Shown here piece after piece: positions 1-9,887 of a stretch of 64,000 nt of DNA. The notes under the pieces are model-generated. The model did not search any database. It was not told the DNA's origin and worked only from the letters and a program-made list of their open reading frames with translations. The stretch spans positions 7,455,314-7,519,313 of the forward strand of contig NW_003101682.1 of NCBI RefSeq assembly GCF_000003855.2, written 5' to 3'. How positions within the stretch are numbered: the first letter of the stretch is position 1; each line of letters opens with the position of its first letter. The translations under genes were made by a program, and so were the position numbers. The stretch is from Blastomyces gilchristii SLH14081 (lineage: Eukaryota; Ascomycota; Eurotiomycetes; Onygenales; Ajellomycetaceae).

Positions 1-284
1 ATATCTGATCATTATATAAACTATTTCTTTACACTTTATAGATTTCACTGAAAGCTCTGATTCTCAGTCATTCTTAATCACTGATTCTCAGTTAAAAAAT
101 TCACAGAATTTCTATTCTTCTGCTCTGAAGCTTTATCATGTACACACTGTATATACATATAAATATTCACTCTGATCACTGATTCTCACACTTTCTCTTT
201 CTTTTTCTTCTTTAACATTTTTCACTTTGTTATATAAGATCTATAAATATTATACCGATTTATTCAGCGTAGGCCTCTTATACA
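1..284 (+). repeat. 5' LTR of the gypsy element (partial)
   Basis: This aligns along its whole length with the 3' LTR at 5058-5358, including the shared 3' end CAGCGTAGGCCTCTTA. The first 12 or so bases of the LTR lie outside the window. The two LTRs differ at many C/T and G/A sites, as expected for repeat-induced mutation. Confidence 0.85.
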
Positions 285-293
285 AGGCATCTT

Positions 294-383
294 ATTCCCC
301 GGTGACTGAATGGTTAATGCGGCCACTCAGTAGCGCCTTGATGTGGGAAATCAAGACGCGTGAGTTCGAAACCCGCAGAGAAT
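294..383 (+). tRNA. Degenerate class-II tRNA-like sequence next to the 5' LTR
   Basis: A 90-nt segment starting 10 bp after the LTR end can be folded as a long-variable-arm tRNA. The acceptor stem ATTCCCC (294-300) faces AGAGAAT (377-383), with two C-A mismatches that G-to-A mutation would explain. The D-arm-like part contains TGAATGGTTAATGCGG. A perfect 6-bp hairpin CTTGAT/ATCAAG (337-342 and 350-355) could be the variable arm, and the T arm contains GAGTTCGAAACCCGC, an RNA polymerase III B-box. The loop at 326-332 could present CAG (Leu), but the anticodon stem pairs poorly and position 8 is not T. It is probably a mutated tRNA pseudogene or a tRNA-derived piece, not a working gene. Confidence 0.3.
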
Positions 384-642
384 ATATTAAATTCAGAACT
401 CAAGCACCTCAGATTTCTAATAAATACAGAGGTGTATAAATCACTTCAATAAATTGCTCTATATTTCTGAGCTGAGAAGTTATTATCACATGTATCTAAT
501 TATCACTTCTTTGTATTTTCTATGTTCTTATTATCTTGATGTGATCTCAACATCTGTATTTCCTTCTGTATAATTAACAATTGACCTGTATTTAACATCA
601 CGCAAGAACTCATCATAAGCTCCGCTTGTATATAAGTATAAT

Positions 643-1147
643 TAGACTGGCTGCTGAGACTATGAATTTCACATTTAATCTTCTTTAATCTGATCTTATA
701 CATTTCTTGATGTGAATTCTGCTGAGACTAGTTATTAAAAAAACATGTAAAGAGACTATATATCAGATCTTAAAATGAAATCATGACTTGAAAAAAATAA
801 GAAAGTGATCTCATTTAATCTCATTTAGTCTTATTCTTAGCATAAAGTTACTATTTTTAGACATTTTAAGGTTTTTTTTAGACTATTTTTAATTTTTTAA
901 AAATAATGCTTTTTAATAACACTCAAATGAGATTTAAAGTCATTTAAAGCAATAAAAATAATTTAAATTGAGAAGTGAAAATTATAATCTTATTTGAAAA
1001 ATGTAATAAGAGTAGACAGTAAGTTTCACTGAGACAGTATGAAACTACTATCTAATGTTAAAACCATGTAATGAGATCAGTTGAATTGATAATGAGACTA
1101 TCAAAAAATCTGATCCTGGTCTCAGACACGGTCACATGATCAGTCTA
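643..1147 (+). mobile_element. hAT-derived MITE, copy 1 (505 bp)
   Basis: The ends are TAGACTGG and CAGTCTA, flanked by a perfect 8-bp direct repeat AGTATAAT (635-642 and 1148-1155). The outer 90 bp or so at both ends match the ends of the hAT element at 18487-24996. It has no coding capacity. It is inserted in the gypsy interior, so it is younger than that element. An (AAT)n microsatellite follows at 1161-1195. Confidence 0.9.
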
Positions 1148-1159
1148 AGTATAATGAAA

Positions 1160-1198
<39 letters not shown>

Positions 1199-4100
1199 GA
1201 CATCTTATTAAACACTTAAAATAGAAGCTTAATATTCTCTAATAATAATAGAATTTATGAAGATAATATTTACAAGACTATGAATCTGACACAGATCTCT
1301 ATTAATACTTATAAAATGCTCTGAAAAAGAAGTCACTGATAGTAAAATTATATAATAATCTATTTCCCTAGTCTGACTGATATTAAGAAGACTTTAGAAA
1401 AGTTATTCTATACTATAATAACAGATTCTCATACAAAACTCTCTTAACAGTATTATGAATATCTAAATATCTTCTGATAAGATACTATTACAAATATATC
1501 TCTCTTATAAAACTCAGAAGTGAATCACAGTATTAATTTGAAAAAGAAGAATGATAAGAATTCTGAATTACTGTGAGACTTTCTCTATAATATGTTCTGA
1601 AATGAACTTCTTTTTCTTTAGAAGATACTTAATAATCTGTTAAATAAGAAATTCATATATATTAGTAACTCTTCTACTGCAGCCTCTATTCTCTTTACAA
1701 AGAAGTCAGATAAAGAACTCTGATTCTGTATAAACTATTAAGATCTGAACATATTGACAAAGAAAGACTGTTATTTCTTATCTCTTATTAATAAAACTCT
1801 AGCACATATCAGATAAGCTCAATGATTTATAAAATTAAATATTATTACTATATTTTATAAGATTTATATCACAGAAGAAGATGAATAACTTATAGTATTC
1901 TGAACATGATATAATCTCTTTAAATAAATAATCACACTCTTTGATCTGACTAATGCTCTCAGTATATTTCAGAAGTATATTAACTGAGCACTCTGAGATT
2001 TTCTTAATAAGTTTATATCTATCTATCTTGATAACATTCTCATCTTCACTGATGAATTTAGAAAAGAATATTAAGAATATATATAAAGAGTATTATAATA
2101 ACTATAAGAAGCAGAACTACTGATAGATATAGATAAGTATAATTTTAAAGTTAAGAGTATAAAATATCTAGACTTTATTATAGAAGCTGATAAGAGAATC
2201 TGAATAAATTCTGAGAAGATCTCTATTATTCTTAAATAAGAGATTCTATACACTGTGAAAGAAATATAAAGCTTCATTGAATTTACTAACATTTATCAGT
2301 GATTTATATAAAACTTCTCTGATATTATAAGATTACTTACAGAACTTACTAAGAAGAACTTAGTATTTCAATAATCAGTAGATACTTGTAACATAGTAAA
2401 ACTGAAGCAGTGACTAGTTAGCAGTGTTATATAGAGATAGTTGTTTAAGAAGCTGTATAAGTGAGCTTGACTATCTTGCTTAAATAGCAAGCTTATGAGC
2501 TACAGAGTTATTATGAGAATATCACAGATATGATACTTAGTATACTAAGAAGATTATGTAAGAAATGCAGTAACTCTTATATATATTTCAGTAGAAGAAA
2601 ATGAATTACTAATCTTTTTAATTGAGAGTCAGCATCTAGCTATTCTATATAGATAATAAGTGAATACTCTTCTTTCATTTCATGAGTGAGAATAGCTGAA
2701 GTGATACCTCAGCAGTATCTTACTACTATGAAAGAGTAATCTGCTGACCTTATATAGAAGCAGAGTTCTCATATTCATCAATTAGATCTTTCTATATTAT
2801 ATCTGAATAATGTCATAGAGTGATTGAGAACCGGTTTAAACAGTCTGTAGAATGAATGAAATTATTCACATAAAAGCAATGAGCTGTGTGAAACTGTAAC
2901 AGAGCCTTAGCACGGCCAGAGGCATGATAATACTGAAGCTGCATTTTCACAGATAAAGAAGATATTCATTAATACTTCTCTACTAATCATATTTAATTCT
3001 GACTGTAAAACAGTTGTTAAAGCTGACTTCTCTAACTATATTACAGAGAAAGGTATATTACAATATAATAATAAAAATATCTTATAATTATACATTTTCA
3101 TATCTAAGAAGTTAAGTCTCACTGAATATAACTATGAGATCTATGATAAGAAACTTCTTACAATAGTATACTATTTAGAAGAATAAGACTCTGAGCTTTA
3201 AAGTGTCTTCAAATTCAAGATAATTACAGATTATAAGAATCTTAAATACTTCACTATCACTTATAAGCTTACTGAACAGTAGATTCAATAATCTGATCTA
3301 TTAAGTTATTTTCATTTTATAATACACTACTGCTCTGACAGTCAGAACTTAATAATAGATACTCTCTTATAATAAGAGTAAGATATATTATCTGATATAA
3401 CAGATACTTACTGAATAAACTGAGAATATCAGCTCTTAAATCTGAAGATATTAGTTAATTAAAATAAAATAACTTATAATACTATATATACTTCTCTGAT
3501 TAGAATATTCTCTCTCTGAACTGTCACTGATATCTTAACTTCTTCTGAATCTACACTGAATGAATTATAGTATATAACAGCTTAAACTGATAAACTTCTT
3601 TAAGTACTTACTAAAGCAGTATATTAAGAAGTATCTTAATTCTTCTCAGAACTATATATAAGAAATGACATCTCAGAATGCTTAATTAATGATAATAATA
3701 CTCTGCAATTCTGTAAATGATGCTGAGTCTCTCACTCTGAACTCTTACACATCTGAATAATACAAGAGATGCATGATTTATATATAATCAGTCATTCAGA
3801 TTGTGAGTAACTGTATTGAATAATTTCTTAAGAGTTTTACTGATCTGAGATATTAAATAGTATTAGATATTTTATCTGAAACTGTAATCATTATTCTTTC
3901 ATTATCTTGTGAAAGAACTGTAGAAAAGATCTACTGAAATCACTTAATATCTCTGATAGAATCTGATGAGATGTAGTAATTAACTTCACTATTAATCTCT
4001 CTAAGAGTAAGAATTGTAAAAATGTTCTAGTTATTATTGACTGATTAAGTAAAGATGTAATATTGAAATCTTGTGATAAGATAGATACTGAATAAGTCAC

Positions 4101-5046
4101 TGAAGCCTTTCTATAAAGTTCATTCAATTGAATGCATGACTTGCTGAGATCTATAGTATCTGATTAAGACTGTTAATTCATGAGCACTCTCTGAACAAGA
4201 ATCTGTTCAGTTCTCAAGATTATATACTGTTTATCAACTGTCTATCACTCTGAGACTGATGATATATTAGAATAAATAATTCAGACTGTAAAGAACTATT
4301 TTTATAAGTTCTATAATTATTTATAGAATAATTGATATAATCTTCTTCTATATATAGAGATTACTATTAATAATTAAGATGTTATTTTAATAGATATAAG
4401 TCTGTTCTTTCTTATATACAGTTATTATATAAAGATATTAAATCTTTTAAAAATTATAAATTTCATACTGAATCTCTGTAGTTTAATTCAGATCACTGAT
4501 AATATAGTAATAAAACTTCAAGATATTTATAACTGAATAGAAGTCTTCATAATAAGTATTAAATAAAATTAAGAGAATTAAATTAATATTCACTGAGATC
4601 TTACTAAGTAATATATAATAAAAGATCTGATATAATTAAATCTTAAGAATATACAGATTATACACTCATCTTATATATTAAATTACTATTATATTAAGTA
4701 TAAAGTGATAGAAGTTTTAGATAGTTATAACTACTATCTTAATATATTATTAAAAATTTATAATATCTTTTACATAAGCTTACTCTACTGTATTATCACT
4801 GATTCATTCTCTTCTTAACTGACTTTTAACTGATAGTTATTAGAAATTATAGAAGAAAACAATGAACTTAAGTAAGAGATTGAAAATATTCTTAATAAGA
4901 GACTTCACAGTTATAGCTGATAATATCTTATAAAATAAGTTAGTTATAATTATCTAATCTAAACTCTGAGCTCTGTATTATCTGAAATAGTAACTCTTAA
5001 CTAATAAGAACTATATACAATCTTATCTCTGAAAAGAGAGAGCTAA

Positions 5047-5358
5047 TGTGACAAGCTGTACTTAATCAATTATATAGACTATTTTATTACACTTCATAGA
5101 TTCTGCTGAAAGCTTCAATTCTCAGTTGTCAATTCTTGACTGAAAAGCTTATGAAATTTCTATTCTTTCATTCTGAAGCTTTATTATGTATATAAAATCT
5201 CTATTCTTTCACTTTGAAGCTTTATTATATACATATATAAATATTCACTTCAATTACTGATTTCTGCACTTTCTCTTCTTTTCTTCTCTAACATTTTTCA
5301 CTTTGTTATATAAGATCTATAAATATCATATCAATCTATTCAGCGTAGGCCTCTTACA
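5047..5358 (+). repeat. 3' LTR of the gypsy element
   Basis: The LTR begins TG and ends CA, is 312 bp long and follows a purine tract. It abuts the Fot1-like remnant directly, which fixes the right end of the gypsy insertion. Confidence 0.85.
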
Positions 5359-5761
5359 AGAATCATGACACTCAGTTAACTCTCACAGACAATTTTAGAA
5401 TCTTAACAATGAGATTATGAAGAATTTGAGACATACAAGAGAAATCACAATCTGTTAATCAATTGATATGAAAAAGGAGCTGTTCTTCTTGCAAATTTGA
5501 AAGATTTTGACAGTGAATAGAGATTGCTTTCTTTCTTGATATTTAGAGGTTATTATAGCACTGTGACAATGTATGATAACTGATTCCATATTTTTTTGCA
5601 GTTGTAGTGTAATTAGGAGTCAATTGCACATTCAAATCATCAATCACTGCTTGTATAGCTGATTCGTGGTCCATGTTGTGGGTGTTTGAACATGGAGATT
5701 GAGGTAAGATTTGTGCGAGCGTTAGGTGTAAACGAGCGTTAGGTGGTTGATTACGTTACGT
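5359..5761 (-). mobile_element. Fot1/pogo-like DNA transposon remnant, N-terminal transposase part
   Basis: On the minus strand an ATG at about 5673 opens a reading frame with the pogo/Fot1 N-terminal pattern: AIQAVIDDLN, then PNYTTTAKKYGISYHTLS, which fits the CENP-B/psq helix-turn-helix, then a second DNA-binding part (LQEEQLLFHI). It contains stop codons. The frame is cut at 5358 by the gypsy 3' LTR, so the rest of this transposon lies to the left of the window. Near its right end two direct copies of CGAGCGTTAGGTG-like sequence (5717-5746) precede a TTACGTTACGTA stretch that could hold the terminal inverted repeat and the TA target site. Family assignment is by motif only. Confidence 0.65.
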
Positions 5762-6208
5762 ATGCTCATGCGCTTAGCGCTCCGGCAGCTCTTCGAAGGC
5801 TAGAAAGATTACATGATCACAGACAGAAAATGAGCGTTCCCCCCGCCATCGCAGCACGATGTTGTCGCAAGAGATGGAATGGTTGACGTTGTTCTGGGCG
5901 TTAGCTCCGTATCCTCTCGCTTCTTGGAGTGGAACTTCTGGAAGGGGACGCGTATCACCGACCAAACCACATCCGGCAAATGGTGGAGGTCCAAATCGTT
6001 GTCTGATGAGTTGGCTTAACAGAACAGACACGGATGGATGGATAGATAGGTTGACTTCGAGCACCCTTTCTCGTATGGGGGAAGAATAGACAAGGAACGA
6101 AAGACCAGCATAGGATACTCATGATTCTATTTCTAGCGCTTGCGCCACGACGGTTGCGGCTTCAAACCGGCCAATTGCGAGCTCACCTCCGGAGGGAACT
6201 TGCGCTGG
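5762..6208. other. Normal-GC flank, no supported gene
   Basis: CpG content returns to normal here. Overlapping short open frames occur on both strands (for example 5774-6064 minus and 5859-6089 plus), but none shows a recognisable domain or fungal intron signals. I see nothing that supports a gene. Confidence 0.5.
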
Positions 6209-6976
6209 TATGACCCTCAATTTTCGGTAGTTCCACCCTAATATTTTAGTGGCATTCTAACCATCAATCCGGTCCGGGGTGGGCGGGTTCTCAATCATCC
6301 CCATACAAATAGAAGATTCTTCTTCTCTTCATTCTCGTACGCGCTCTATTATTCTTTATTATTCTCTATCAAGATGGACCTCCTTGCTGCTCTTGAACCT
6401 CTAATTGCACCTCCAGAAGATCCGGAACCTCCTGCTACACCTCCAAAGCAATTAACCTGTGATCAATGTTGAGATATTCTTCTTCTTCACAGTCTTGGTT
6501 GGACTTATGAAAAGGATCTCCAATCACCTTGAGATTACCTATTGAGGGGTTCAATACAGATGCAATCTGGGTACAGCTACTCCTCAGAAGCATACTGGCC
6601 GCCCTATTCTCTGGATTTGAACCCAATTGAGACTGTATGGAATCATATGAAGGTGTGGATACAGGAGAACCATGGGGGATGAGGAGAATCTGTCTTATGA
6701 TGGATGCACTTCAAGGAGTGGTTAGAGCTGCCTGGGATGCTATAAGAGAGGAGCAGCTACGGGAGCTTATAGCAGAGATGCCAGCTCACTGTCAGGCAGT
6801 TATACAGGCAGGTGGTGGCTATACTAGATATTAATATGATTATTGATTCCTCTATGGATTATTCTATAATAATGAGAACGCGCTCAACGCGAGAATGTCA
6901 CGTATACCCCCCCAGAATGATGGTTAAAATGCCACTAAAATATTATGGTGGAACTACCGAAAATACCGGGGCATTA
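6209..6976 (+). mobile_element. Tc1/mariner transposon, internally deleted, with long terminal inverted repeats
   Basis: The element is bounded by TA at 6209-6210 and 6975-6976. The termini share a long inverted repeat: left TTTTCGGTAGTTCCACC then ATATTTTAGTGGCATT, and the same on the opposite strand at 6920-6963. Inside, ATG at 6373 starts a transposase reading with a helix-turn-helix segment (LTCDQC*DILLLHSLGWTY) that passes straight into the C-terminal catalytic end YSLDLNPIETVW (canonical YSPDLNPIENVW), followed by AAWDAI-like and CQAVIQA sequences in another frame. The middle of the DDE domain is missing and there are stops and frame changes. It is therefore a non-autonomous deletion derivative, though less mutated than the AT-rich repeats. 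Confidence 0.85.
6450..6834 (+). pseudogene. Tc1-type transposase remnant (DDE C-terminus)
   Basis: The catalytic-end motif YSLDLNPIE lies at about 6605-6632, and an open stretch 6637-6834 continues the C-terminal part in a shifted frame. Tc1/mariner transposases are normally about 340 residues; the full element here is only 768 bp. It sits entirely between the inverted repeats of the element at 6209-6976. Confidence 0.75.
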
Positions 6977-7658
6977 CCGTAGTAATTACAGAGTCAGATT
7001 CAGCTACATAATATGTGCATCCTGTTGAATTTTGTGGGCGTAACTCATTGCAGCAAAAGATTCTTTCCGCAGCACTTTACCGAGTAATTGCTCCTCTATC
7101 AACTTGCGGCAGAGCACAAACGCTTCTTCAAGAGATTTTTCGATCTTAAATTCGAAGGGAATCACCGCATTGCTGTTGATGGTGGAATATAAATATATTA
7201 ATTCACAAATCTCCAATCGTCAAGCCCCGAAAGCAAGCGCTTGCCCGTCTACCCGCACTCAATCCGTAAGAAATGCAGGTTAAAGCGTTGGGAAGACATA
7301 ATTTTTAATGATGACGAGGGATAATTAATCGAGCAGGTCTGTGAAATTAAATATATTACACTCTAACTTATTAGTAAATCTTTTTAGAGGCGAGTGTCGA
7401 GGAGATATATATACATACATATATGTACACGACATCAAATGAATACAACATATACGATCTAGATGTCTATGAGAATGGGGTAGAGAGGAAGAGGTTTCCC
7501 CGGCTCTCCCAGCATATTAACCCGTCCAGGTTACACTTCTGCCCCCCCCCCCCCGGAGTCGAGGCAGTATATATCCAAAAATACAGCCCCTTTGATAGAG
7601 AGGGGAAGACCCTCGGTTCGAGGAAAGGGGATGAAAAAAAAAAGAAGAAAGCACGAGA
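6977..7658. other. Intergenic; one doubtful 70-codon minus-strand frame
   Basis: The minus-strand frame 7004-7216 (70 aa, with EKSLEEAFVLCRKLIEEQLL) reads like protein but has no recognised domain, intron signal or conserved neighbour. It could be a decayed exon. The remainder includes a C13 homopolymer at 7542-7554 and probably the 3' untranslated region of the permease gene. Confidence 0.4.
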
Positions 7659-9643
7659 TCACAGCGCATCTTTCGCCAACACCACTTCTCCCAGCGGTAC
7701 CGCTTTGGGCCCAACGTAATTCCCCTTTCTGAACAGCCACCATATCGCAACGAAAATCGTCAATCCCCACGTAATCAGCGAAGTATAATTCATATCCTGC
7801 GCCGTGACCGGCAGCGCGAACGGAAACGAGAATATCACAATGAACGCCATCATGTACAGACATGCAACTGTGTTGACAATGTACCCAATCCAGCCGTGCA
7901 TGAAGAAATAGCCGGGCCGGACCGTAGAGCGCCCGCCCAGTAGGTGTGGCAGGATCGCAGCGGTGTATGACAGCGACGAAAGCTGCACGAACGAGCCGAC
8001 GAGCGCACTAAATGCCGTTGACGAGCCTACATAGATGCAGCCCATGACCGTCACGATGCAGCCGCAGACGAAGGTAGCGTTTAAAGGGTTGTGGAAGGTG
8101 CCACTGACGCGTGACGTCCAGCCGCTGAATGGGGTTGCGTTGTCGCGGGCCAGGGTCCAGAGCGTGCGCCCGGCGGTGATGTAGCAGCCGATGCAGGTGA
8201 TGAAGGTGGGCAGGAAGACGACGATGAGGAGGCCGAGGGCACCGCCGCTGGAGCCGGTGGCTTGTCGGTAGATTTCAGCTAGGGGGAAGGTGGATTTGTT
8301 CTCGAGGATGGCAGGGAGGTCATTGATGGAGTAGAGGAGGGCTACCATGTAGGTTACGGCAGTGATAAAACCCGTAATCATTTGAGCCAAGACGGCTTTG
8401 GGGATGTTGCGACTTGGTCTAGTGAGTTGGAGGGTTTGATTAGTACGCAAGTAGCAAATGATAGCTATAGCTAAGACACATCCAGTTGTCTCTAATAACA
8501 GAGAGATTCGTACCTGGGGATCTCCTCTGCAACATGGCTCGTGATGTCTGGGTTGCCGACGGAGTACGCACCATTAAGCATGCCGGCGACAAAGACGAAA
8601 CCATTGCTAGAATAACCGGTTTGGTTCTCCCAGTCCTTCCAGACAAAGGCGTTCGAGGCATATCCGGTCCCATTCACGTGGGGCATAATGGCGCAGACCA
8701 GAATCGTAACAATGACACCGCCGATGATAAGGAACATGCCCACATTACTGGTGGCCGGCAATGCTTTGTTGGCGAACATCACAATGCAGCAGCACAACCA
8801 CGAGCAGATGAGATAGCTGACAAACACATGCCATGCCTGTGGTTCCAACTCCGGATGGAAGAGCATGTACATTGACACGGTCTGATTGGCAAGAATTGAA
8901 GCTATGGAGGCAGCACCAAATACCCAGGCGAAAAAGTTCCAATAGCCAGCGAGCCAGCCTACGGGGCGACCATATCGCCCTGCTGTTACACTCGCCCAGT
9001 GATAGACTATGATCCAATGTCTAGTTAGCTGCGAACTCGCATGATTCCCCATTGATGGTCTGCATCGGAGCACGGCTTACCTCCCGCCGCTGATGGCATC
9101 GCGGAAGCCAATTCAGCAATGGACGCTGCAACAAACCAGTAACATATTGCGACGGCAATGCTACAGTAGATCCCCGTATTAGAAAATGTCAAGTATATGG
9201 AGAGTTCTTGCATACGGGGTGACTGAAAACTCACAATTCGTAAATAACACCAGGCGGTCCACCGTTGTAAATAGCGACAGTCTATTACGGCAACGAGAAG
9301 GTCAGAACTTATACGCGTTCCTCTAAGAATCATTCCTATGCTTCTCTTTCTTCTTCTTCTTCTTCTTCTTCTTCTTCTTCTTCTTCTTCTCCAGTGTACG
9401 AGGGTTATAACAACATACGAGACTGCCGCCCATTGCGGTCCATGAGTTTCCTGTGGTGATCGCAATGGCACAAATGCTTAACAGGCTGAAGTTGCGGTGC
9501 AGCTCCTGTTTGTGCCCTGAGGCGTTAACCACTTCGGGGCTTGAGGACGGTTTTGCCTCACTGGAATCAGTGGAGAGTACTCCGTCTTGACTTTGGCCGT
9601 CTAATGGATGAACATCCATCTCAACCAAATTCTCCTTGGCCAT
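7659..9643 (-). CDS. Choline/amino-acid permease (APC superfamily, HNM1-like)
   Basis: This is a plasma-membrane transporter of the amino-acid/choline permease family; the substrate is probably choline or a related amine, but this is inferred by family only. Five exons join in frame: 9643-9419, 9281-9235, 9160-9081, 9006-8514 and 8418-7659, giving 534 aa. All four introns have GT-AG ends (donors GTATGT, GTGAGT, GTAAGC, GTACGA). A hydrophilic N-terminus of about 55 residues precedes roughly 12 hydrophobic segments. Family signatures include GNSWTAMGGS, YNGGPPGVIYE, ELASAMPSAAGG, YHWASVTAG, FVFVAGMLNGAYSVG, HVAEEIPRPSRNIPKA, FPLAEIYRQATGS and TAGRTLWTLARDNATPF. The length is typical. Intron 1 contains a (TTC)n microsatellite. 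The start ATG at 9643 is the first in the frame before the conserved region. No sign of inactivation. Confidence 0.9.
9341..9391. repeat. (TTC)n microsatellite in permease intron 1
   Basis: A pure trinucleotide run of about 15 units lies inside the 137-bp first intron of the permease gene. Length variation would change intron size but not the protein. Confidence 0.9.
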
Positions 9644-9834
9644 GATTCTTGACGGCCGTTAGGTGCTGGTCCGATGTTGGGTGAGTATAAAATTTCGGAC
9701 CTGGGGGAAAGAAATATTAATAAGGTAAACTTCCAGCAGTCATTGTAACACACAAAAAGGGCAAAAGTTGACCCGCGAGTAGATGTGTAGCAGAGCACTA
9801 AAAAAATGACCAAGGGAGAGAGAGCAAAGGCAAA

Positions 9835-9887
<53 letters not shown>

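Larger units (their letters stand above)
1..5358 (+). mobile_element. Ty3/gypsy LTR retrotransposon, heavily mutated, 5' LTR cut by window start
   Basis: Two LTR copies flank the interior: the window starts inside the 5' LTR (1-284) and the 3' LTR runs from TGTGACA at 5047 to TTACA at 5358 (312 bp), preceded by a purine-rich tract at about 5032-5041. Plus-strand translation with many in-frame stops gives pol domains in Ty3/gypsy order. Reverse transcriptase lies at about 1690-2330, with YLDNILIF at 2021-2044 for the usual YLDDILIFS. RNase H lies at about 2985-3380, with EYNYEIYDKKLL and ITDYKNLKYF. The integrase core lies at about 3780-4330, with LSTVYHSETDD near 4228-4260 matching the usual LSTAYHPQTDGQ. 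The gag region (about 1200-1650) is not recognisable. A MITE is inserted at 643-1147. The flanking AGAAT after the 3' LTR could be a 5-bp target duplication, but the left flank is outside the window. Confidence 0.92.
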
